Source of the DNA: Moraxella sp.
GTDB taxonomy: Bacteria; Pseudomonadota; Gammaproteobacteria; Pseudomonadales; Moraxellaceae
Assembly: GCA_030525705.1 (NCBI GenBank)
Contig: JAUNEE010000002.1
Coordinates: 1 to 59,452 of the forward strand
Direction of reading: 5' to 3'
Length of the DNA stretch: 59,452 nt
The position numbers and the translations under genes are program-made. The notes below the pieces were generated by a model, which was not told the origin of the DNA, did not search any database, and saw nothing but the letters and a program-made list of their open reading frames with translations. The first letter of the stretch is position 1. Every line of letters begins with the position of its first letter. This document shows positions 54,220-59,452 of this stretch, piece by piece.

Positions 54220-54282
54220 CACTGTCTCCTGTCTGTTCTCATATGTCGGTCTATCATACCACAAATCCCCCATTTCACAAAA

Positions 54283-54312
54283 AAAATGCAACCGCTTAGG
54301 CTGCATTTTTTA
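54283..54312 (-). terminator. Terminator at left end of maf island
   Basis: Stem AAAATGCA / TGCATTTT (54283-54290 with 54302-54309), T-rich on the outside. It ends the leftward maf transcripts before dapF. Confidence 0.8.
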
Positions 54313-54323
54313 CGCTTTGTCGC

Positions 54324-54866
54324 TTAGGGCTGTCTAAAATCGGCAAAGTTTTTGTCATTATCATAAAAACTGAGCATACCGTCCATAAACCCAAGCCTGC
54401 TAAGCGTCTCATGGTCTTTCTCCGAGCAGGCAATACAAAATAGGGTCTTATAATCTTTACCCTCATAATGCAGCAGCTCTGGATACTCTTTTAAGACTTT
54501 CATCTGCTGAGTGGTAGATAACAGTATGCCGTGAATGTGTGACAACTCTGGAATAAATACTTGATTAAACCAAATATATTCTTCGATATTTGCCAGCTTA
54601 CCATAAGTATAATATTCACAATACGCCACGCATAACGCCGCAGTATCAAACTCACCCTCACTCAAAGCAAAAAATATATTTTTACTGTCATCACTGGGGC
54701 AAGAAAATACCATAAAAAAGTCTTCATCGGGAATGTCAAGTTTGATAATACCGACACCTATCTTCATGTCATTCATCGTATATGTTTTATCAAGATAAGA
54801 TGAACTGACATATTGATTTTTTAAACAAAAATCAACGAAAGAGTGAAACTGACTACCGTCCTTCAT
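54324..54866 (-). CDS. Unknown protein, possible maf-island immunity protein
   Basis: A 180-residue cytosolic protein at the end of the leftward maf cluster. It has no signal peptide or membrane segment and no motif I recognise; it is acidic and rich in aromatic residues, as immunity proteins often are. It overlaps the end of a small 45-codon frame by 14 bases. In Neisseria, mafB is followed by one or more immunity (mafI) genes, so this may neutralise the toxin or one of its variants. Confidence 0.55.
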   Translation of the reverse strand: MKDGSQFHSFVDFCLKNQYVSSSYLDKTYTMNDMKIGVGIIKLDIPDEDFFMVFSCPSDDSKNIFFALSEGEFDTAALCVAYCEYYTYGKLANIEEYIWFNQVFIPELSHIHGILLSTTQQMKVLKEYPELLHYEGKDYKTLFCIACSEKDHETLSRLGFMDGMLSFYDNDKNFADFRQP

Positions 54867-54990
54867 GCTGCCCTTCCTTTTGCTCTATAATCTGCTTCAC
54901 CCTCTCAATTGGGTTGATTGGTACGAATTTAAGCCATGCCATTAAAAAGGAAAGGGCTTTAAACCCATTTAAAAACCATACTTTATGCAT
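54853..54990 (-). CDS. Small hydrophobic protein (45 aa) in maf island
   Basis: A 46-codon frame starting MHKVWFLNGFKALSFLMAWL, with AAGG upstream, overlapping the start of the next gene by 14 bases. One hydrophobic helix covers about residues 4-24, followed by a charged tail. It could be a membrane peptide or a translational coupler. Evidence is codon frame, ribosome site and position only. Confidence 0.45.
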   Translation of the reverse strand: MHKVWFLNGFKALSFLMAWLKFVPINPIERVKQIIEQKEGQHEGR

Positions 54991-55004
54991 ATATCGCCTT
55001 AAAA

Positions 55005-55430
55005 TTAACCACAAATGGTTAAAAAAATACCATCATCACTATCACAAATAATCTTTGGTTTTCCCACGCCTTGAATATTGCTTTTTTGCATAGATAGCTT
55101 CCAATTATCCACTATCAAATTTCCAATCGTCATCACTTCATCATCACTCATATTCGAAAAAATACCGGAAAGATATATCAAATTTTGCCAATATTGAGCA
55201 TTTTTTAAGTCATCGCCATCACGCAACTTATCAACATCAAATCTATCTTTGATAAAAATCATATTTTTATATAAGATAAATTCTGGCGATAAAATCTCAA
55301 TAAAAGCAAATAAAATATCCTCAACTTTAATGTTTGAATAATTAAATAAAAAATGTAAATAATCCTCTGGCAATAAATTAGAGCGATTAGTGCTTTTAAA
55401 TTGGGTTTTAAAAGTATGTCTCGTAATCAT
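55005..55430 (-). CDS. Candidate MafI-type immunity protein
   Basis: A 141-residue acidic cytosolic protein whose ATG overlaps the mafB stop (ATGA), so it is translated together with the toxin. This is the position of mafI in Neisseria. Its sequence (LPEDYLHFLFNYSNIKVED, then WQNLIYLSGIFSNMSDDEVM) shows no known domain. Immunity to the MafB C-terminal domain is inferred from position. Confidence 0.65.
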   Translation of the reverse strand: MITRHTFKTQFKSTNRSNLLPEDYLHFLFNYSNIKVEDILFAFIEILSPEFILYKNMIFIKDRFDVDKLRDGDDLKNAQYWQNLIYLSGIFSNMSDDEVMTIGNLIVDNWKLSMQKSNIQGVGKPKIICDSDDGIFLTICG

Positions 55431-56656
55431 TTTGGATACTCATCTTCTCTGGGTTTTCTTACAGTAGGTTTGCCAGTGAATGTTTGACCATTATGTGTAT
55501 GAGTAGTTGTTTCTTTTACGTTAGGTCTAGGTATATTGCCATGGTCTTGTCCACTGCCCCGATACTGTTTCCATGTACCATCCTCATAATAAGTGGTATA
55601 CTGTCCCTCTCTGCCAAATCTCTCAATAATAGTATGCGACTGACCATCAGCTCGCGGGTCGGGCGGCGGCGGTCGATTTCTTGGTTTCGCATCCACCCTA
55701 TCCCCACCTCTTAAAGTAGCATTTGCTACATTAAAAGCGGTGTCGGTGACGGCAGCGGCATTCGGGTTTTCGGCACGCCATGCTTGATATTCATCCTTGA
55801 GTCTTTGGGCAGATTGCAGAGCTTGTGCGGCAGATAGACGATCTTCATGAGATAAAGCACGCATCGCCTCTAAAGCTGCGATGTCTCTTGCTACAGCGGC
55901 AGCATCCATCACATCAGACAGCCCCGCTGCCTCTAGCGGCACGCCAGTGACCGCCCCAAGCCCTTTTGCAGCAGCAGAGACAGCCTCAGCGGCATTGCCC
56001 GCCGCACTCAGCTCTGGATTATGTGTCGTCCCCTCTTTAAATGCCTGTGTCAGTCCGTCTTTTGCTTGCTCTAGGGCATTGCCACGGTCTTTGAAGCGGT
56101 CTTGTGGACTTCTGCTGTCATCGAAGTTCACTCTAGCACTGATGGCATTTCCACCCACGGCATAACTGTATTCATCTCTTGCCCCTGTCGGTGCAGGATA
56201 TCCGCCACCTTGCTTACCATCATAAGCGTCCGCAGGATGAACTTCAGTTCCCACCCACTGCATAGATAGACTGGTAAAGTCCATGCCAACCACGCCCTGC
56301 TCAGCCGTTCTTTCTCTTGAATGACTGCTAGCAAAGGGGGCGTGCGCTTCATGCCCATGACCGCTAAAGCGTGCTGTATAGTCATACTTGCCTGCGATAA
56401 TCGCCTGCTCGATACTCACACCGCCTGCCTGAATGCTGTTTGTCGGGATAAGATAAATATCGCCACTGCGGTCTGTTACCGTCCCACGAGCCGCCCCAAA
56501 AAGATGATTTTGCCCACCAGGCTCAAAGGTGCTTTTGTCAATGTGCTGCTGCACGAATGGGTCGTTCACAAGCCCATTGGCATAAGCACTCGCACTAAAA
56601 AGCAGTGCCACCATCGCTGTAAGCATGGCGACAAAAAACTGGGTGATTTTTTGCAT
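55427..56656 (-). CDS. mafB: MafB-type secreted polymorphic toxin
   Basis: A 409-residue protein. A signal peptide (cleavage near AYA-NG) is followed by the DUF1020 Maf N-domain (FVQQHIDKSTFEPGG, HLFGAARGTVTDRSG, RFSGHGHEAHAPF, HPADAYDGKQGGGYPAP, GARDEYSY), closely matching Neisseria MafB. A long Ala-rich connector leads to the variable C-terminus from about residue 310: ERFGREGQYTTYYEDG, RGSGQDHGNIPRPNVKE, then GKPTVRKPREDEYPK. This tip resembles nuclease-type polymorphic toxin domains (type 24 is a possibility). Such toxins act on competing siblings. mafA precedes it by eight bases and a candidate immunity gene overlaps its end. Confidence 0.85.
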   Translation of the reverse strand: MQKITQFFVAMLTAMVALLFSASAYANGLVNDPFVQQHIDKSTFEPGGQNHLFGAARGTVTDRSGDIYLIPTNSIQAGGVSIEQAIIAGKYDYTARFSGHGHEAHAPFASSHSRERTAEQGVVGMDFTSLSMQWVGTEVHPADAYDGKQGGGYPAPTGARDEYSYAVGGNAISARVNFDDSRSPQDRFKDRGNALEQAKDGLTQAFKEGTTHNPELSAAGNAAEAVSAAAKGLGAVTGVPLEAAGLSDVMDAAAVARDIAALEAMRALSHEDRLSAAQALQSAQRLKDEYQAWRAENPNAAAVTDTAFNVANATLRGGDRVDAKPRNRPPPPDPRADGQSHTIIERFGREGQYTTYYEDGTWKQYRGSGQDHGNIPRPNVKETTTHTHNGQTFTGKPTVRKPREDEYPK

Positions 56657-56664
56657 ATTCCCCC

Positions 56665-57651
56665 CTATTTGTTCGCATCAAGGGTGCTGCGTAGCACTTC
56701 AGGCTGAACCAAAACAGAAGTTTCATCCTCTTGCTTTAAGATAAAATTTGGCACAGGGGAATGCTCGTGCAAGGCGGTCGCCATAGAAGAACCATAAGGC
56801 ACAACGTCAGAAAAATCCACCATCAAGCCATCGCTTTTTATAACCGTTTTTTCTTTTTTATAAGGACCCATCCACAAAGCATATTTTTCCTGATATTTGG
56901 TCTCAAAGCTGCTCGCAGTCGGTGAAATAAGCAGCCCTTTCGTCTTTCTATCTACCGCAAAATATTCAAGCTTGGTCACTGCCGCCAGAGTTTCTTTATT
57001 ATGAATGTGCAGCTCAGTACGGCTTCTAATCGTCCCGAAGACATCAACCGTAACAAACATATCCGTATCAGCATATTCTGGCGACACCACTTCTATGCCA
57101 CGCAAAAAGAATAAGGTTTGGATAAGATTGTGCAAAAACGACACATCTCTTGGATTGGTTACCAAGGTTTCGTTCCGATAATCACCAAGCCCCTGTGTGG
57201 CAATACCAATACGCCCTTGACCGCTTTCGCCCTTGCTGTGAGCGATAGACTGACTAGGGGCATTTAGAATAGATTCAGAAATTGTGGTGCTGTTAATCGT
57301 ACCTGCACTCGTATTGGCGGTTGTGGTATAATTAGGGTAAGTATAATCGGTAACACTGCCTGGTGTGTTTAGATACTCGCCACGAATCAAGGCATCCAAT
57401 GAGTATCGTCCCCCTGCGATATTGCCTGCCCCTTGGTCTCCCATTGTAGAAATGTATAGGGCGACTTTTTTGCCTTGCAGGGCGGATAAGTCCATCTCTT
57501 TGACAGAAGCACGGGCGGACGCTGCCACAAGCTCTTGTTCCACCGCAAATCTTTTACCGCCACCGTGCGATGGAATGCCTGTCAGTGTACCACAGGCGGT
57601 TAAAAAAACAATACTCGTTATAAGTGTTGTTAAATAAAGGGTTTTTAACAC
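56665..57651 (-). CDS. mafA: MafA-family adhesin lipoprotein
   Basis: A 328-residue lipoprotein. The start is GTG at 57651 with GGGAG seven bases upstream, giving signal peptide [20 protein letters not shown] with lipobox Cys at residue 20. An upstream ATG at 57693 adds 14 residues without ribosome support. The mature part, [31 protein letters not shown]-like segment, [38 protein letters not shown] and [15 protein letters not shown], matches Neisseria MafA closely. MafA is a surface glycolipid-binding adhesin and is genetically linked to MafB toxins. It is the first gene of the leftward maf operon. Confidence 0.92.
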   Translation of the reverse strand: MLKTLYLTTLITSIVFLTACGTLTGIPSHGGGKRFAVEQELVAASARASVKEMDLSALQGKKVALYISTMGDQGAGNIAGGRYSLDALIRGEYLNTPGSVTDYTYPNYTTTANTSAGTINSTTISESILNAPSQSIAHSKGESGQGRIGIATQGLGDYRNETLVTNPRDVSFLHNLIQTLFFLRGIEVVSPEYADTDMFVTVDVFGTIRSRTELHIHNKETLAAVTKLEYFAVDRKTKGLLISPTASSFETKYQEKYALWMGPYKKEKTVIKSDGLMVDFSDVVPYGSSMATALHEHSPVPNFILKQEDETSVLVQPEVLRSTLDANK

Positions 57652-57700
57652 AATAAAACTCCCAAATAAAAAAAGTGAACAATTATACCACACAATACAA

Positions 57701-57730
57701 TAAAAAAGGCGATAACCCCCACTATCGCCT
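57701..57730 (-). terminator. Terminator of lysA
   Basis: Stem AGGCGATA / TATCGCCT (57707-57714 with 57723-57730), followed by T-run on the minus strand. It lies between lysA and the maf island. Confidence 0.85.
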
Positions 57731-57739
57731 ATTTACTCA

Positions 57740-59041
57740 TTACACGCTCTCCAACGCCCACAAATCGTCCAGCACTTCTCGTTTTCTGATGATTTTATGC
57801 TCTTTGTTGTCGCACAGAATTTCACACGGTCTGGGGCGACTGTTATAATTACTCGCCATCACAAAGCCATACGCCCCCGCCCCTGTGATTGCCAGCACAT
57901 CGCCCACCGCTACGCCAAGCACACGGTTTTTGGCAAGAAAGTCGGACGATTCGCACACCGACCCCACCACCTGCCAAATCGCCTTATCCCTAACCAAGTT
58001 TATATTGGCTGGCACAACCGCCATCACCGACCCGTACAACGCAGGACGAATTAGCTCACTCATTGATGCGTCCACAATGGCAAAGTTTTGATAGGGCGTT
58101 TGCTTTAACACATCAACTTTGGTCAATAACACGCCTGCATTGGCGACAATGTTTCGTCCTGGTTCACAATATACCGTCAAGCCTAATTTGCTTAAAGTGG
58201 ACTTCATTGCATTGATGTACTCTGCCACCGTTACCGCCTGTTCGTTGGTGTAGCGAACACCAAGCCCACCGCCAATGTCAATGTGCTTTAGGGCAATGCC
58301 CAGCGATTTTAACTCATTTACCAAACCCTCAATCCGCTCCAAAGCGTCCACAAAGGGCTGTGCTTCAAGCAGCTGCGAACCAATATGACAATCAATGCCC
58401 ACAATCTCAATATTTGGCAACGAATTGGCATATTGATAAGTTTCAACGGCAAGACTGTGGTCAATGCCAAATTTGTTATCTTTTAAGCCTGTGGAAATAT
58501 AAGGGTGCGTTTTTGCGTCCACATCAGGATTGACACGGATTGAAATGCGAGCGGTTTTACCCATTTTACCTGCCACTTGACTAATCAAATCAAGCTCGCT
58601 TATCGCCTCCACATTAAAACAGGCAATGTCGGCATTTAGGGCAAATTCAATGTCATCAGCAGTTTTGCCAATGCCAGAATACACCACTTTTTTGCCGTCT
58701 GTGACTTGTAATACTCTTGCCAGTTCGCCCTTGGATACAATGTCAAAACCTGCCCCAGCGTCCGCCAGCACCTTTAACACCGCCAAATTAGAATTTGCCT
58801 TGACCGCATAGCACACTTGGTGTGGCAAGTCGCCAAAACCGTCCACATAGGCTTGATACGCCTTGACAATCGCATTTTTGCTGTACACATAGCAAGGTGT
58901 ACCATAAGTACCGACAAGCGTATCCGCCCGCACGCCGTCAATGGTTAATTTGCCGTCTTGATAGGCGATAAACGGTAAATTGTCGGTCAAAGCCACAGGG
59001 TCTATCGACACCGCTTCAGACGTCAAAGTCACATCACTCAT
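57740..59041 (-). CDS. lysA: LysA, diaminopimelate decarboxylase
   Basis: A 433-residue PLP enzyme. The PLP lysine is in CYAVKANSN, the phosphate loop in GGGLGVRY, and the C-terminal catalytic region in GAYGFVMASNYNSRPRP. It converts meso-diaminopimelate to lysine. It overlaps lptM by four bases (ATGA), forming the usual lptM-lysA unit; dapF would be next if the maf island were absent. Confidence 0.95.
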   Translation of the reverse strand: MSDVTLTSEAVSIDPVALTDNLPFIAYQDGKLTIDGVRADTLVGTYGTPCYVYSKNAIVKAYQAYVDGFGDLPHQVCYAVKANSNLAVLKVLADAGAGFDIVSKGELARVLQVTDGKKVVYSGIGKTADDIEFALNADIACFNVEAISELDLISQVAGKMGKTARISIRVNPDVDAKTHPYISTGLKDNKFGIDHSLAVETYQYANSLPNIEIVGIDCHIGSQLLEAQPFVDALERIEGLVNELKSLGIALKHIDIGGGLGVRYTNEQAVTVAEYINAMKSTLSKLGLTVYCEPGRNIVANAGVLLTKVDVLKQTPYQNFAIVDASMSELIRPALYGSVMAVVPANINLVRDKAIWQVVGSVCESSDFLAKNRVLGVAVGDVLAITGAGAYGFVMASNYNSRPRPCEILCDNKEHKIIRKREVLDDLWALESV

Positions 59042-59208
59042 GGCGTCACCTCCTGACTGGCAGCGGTCGGCAGTTTTGGGGTGGGCGTAGGTGCATTTTC
59101 AGGCAAATACAACGCCCCTTTTTGCCCGCAAGCACTCAAAAAAACAAGCATCATCACACACGCCACCTTTGGCATGGCAGAAAAAAACGCTTTCATACAC
59201 ACACTCAT
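59038..59208 (-). CDS. lptM: LptM (YifL-like), small outer-membrane lipoprotein
   Basis: A 56-residue lipoprotein not long enough to be called by length alone. The signal peptide ends in lipobox LSAC (Cys27), followed by GQKGALYLP, the diagnostic start of mature LptM, and a Pro/Thr-rich tail. It helps mature the LptD outer-membrane lipopolysaccharide translocon. The start at 59208 or the in-frame ATG at 59196 is uncertain. The stop overlaps the lysA start. Confidence 0.85.
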   Translation of the reverse strand: MSVCMKAFFSAMPKVACVMMLVFLSACGQKGALYLPENAPTPTPKLPTAASQEVTP

Positions 59209-59345
59209 TAAATAAATTTTGGTTTATGATTGTCGTATTTTACTAAAAACAACTTATAAATACCACCCAATCCACACCGCCACGCCACATTTTTAGGGCA
59301 GGCATATTTTTTTGAAAATTTTTCTAAAAAAATCGAAAAAAGTGC

Positions 59346-59373
59346 TTGACGCAAAATTTTTTTAGCGTATAAT
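59346..59373 (+). promoter_or_regulatory. tRNA-Gly promoter
   Basis: -35 TTGACG at 59346-59351 and consensus -10 TATAAT at 59368-59373, 16-base spacer. Transcription should start about 20 bases before the tRNA. Confidence 0.85.
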
Positions 59374-59400
59374 ACGCACCCATAAAGCGAACGCTACTTT

Positions 59401-59452
<52 letters not shown>

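Overview
The window looks like chromosome from a gammaproteobacterium of the Moraxellaceae, most likely a Moraxella. This is inferred from the complete pilGHIJK-chpAB chemosensory cluster, the lptM-lysA and dapF-xerC pairs, the min locus, and MafA/MafB proteins close to those of Neisseria and Moraxella. No species can be named from sequence alone. Housekeeping genes have ordinary codon use. They are interrupted by several strongly AT-rich or otherwise foreign-looking insertions.

Layout. 1-3470: end of acnD and all of prpF (2-methylcitrate cycle), split by an AT-rich pair encoding an AAA/OLD-type ATPase and a PD-(D/E)XK-like protein, possibly a defence system. 3587-9294: oxyR, an unexplained structured intergenic region, minC-minD-minE, a voltage-sensor-like membrane protein and a PlsC-type acyltransferase. 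9728-12490: OmpA-type lipoprotein, YgjP-type metallopeptidase, cytochrome b561 and a ChpC-like protein. 12522-24901: the type IV pilus chemosensory system, pilG-H-I-J-K-chpA-chpB, transcribed leftward. 25358-33914: adaptor-like lipoprotein, two-component system, alanine/sodium symporter, metN-metI and metQ.

34052-38424: a TusA-like gene, then an AT-rich cluster that reads as an undescribed RiPP pathway. It has a 29-aa precursor with one Cys near its C-terminus, a leaky terminator, two tandem MNIO/DUF692-type enzymes, an unknown partner protein and a MATE-type exporter. Its order resembles methanobactin operons (MbnA-MbnB-MbnC-MbnM), but the precursor and the doubled enzyme differ. It is the best candidate here for a new system.

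38706-45820: rpoH, a DUF423 protein, rpoN, hemE, obg and gap. 46090-48902: a type IIG restriction-modification gene frameshifted at a run of nine G; ten G would restore a 937-aa protein, so it is probably phase-variable and OFF here. 49033-54219: SnoaL-like secreted protein, serine hydrolase, tsaD, xerC and dapF. 54324-57651: a maf toxin island (mafA, mafB, candidate immunity genes) inserted between dapF and lysA. 57740-59452: lysA, lptM and the start of tRNA-Gly(GCC).

A ~140-bp MITE-like element with terminal inverted repeats occurs at 32515-32655 and, inverted, at 51068-51207, with a degenerate copy near 26455-26610 and a fragment near 50951.
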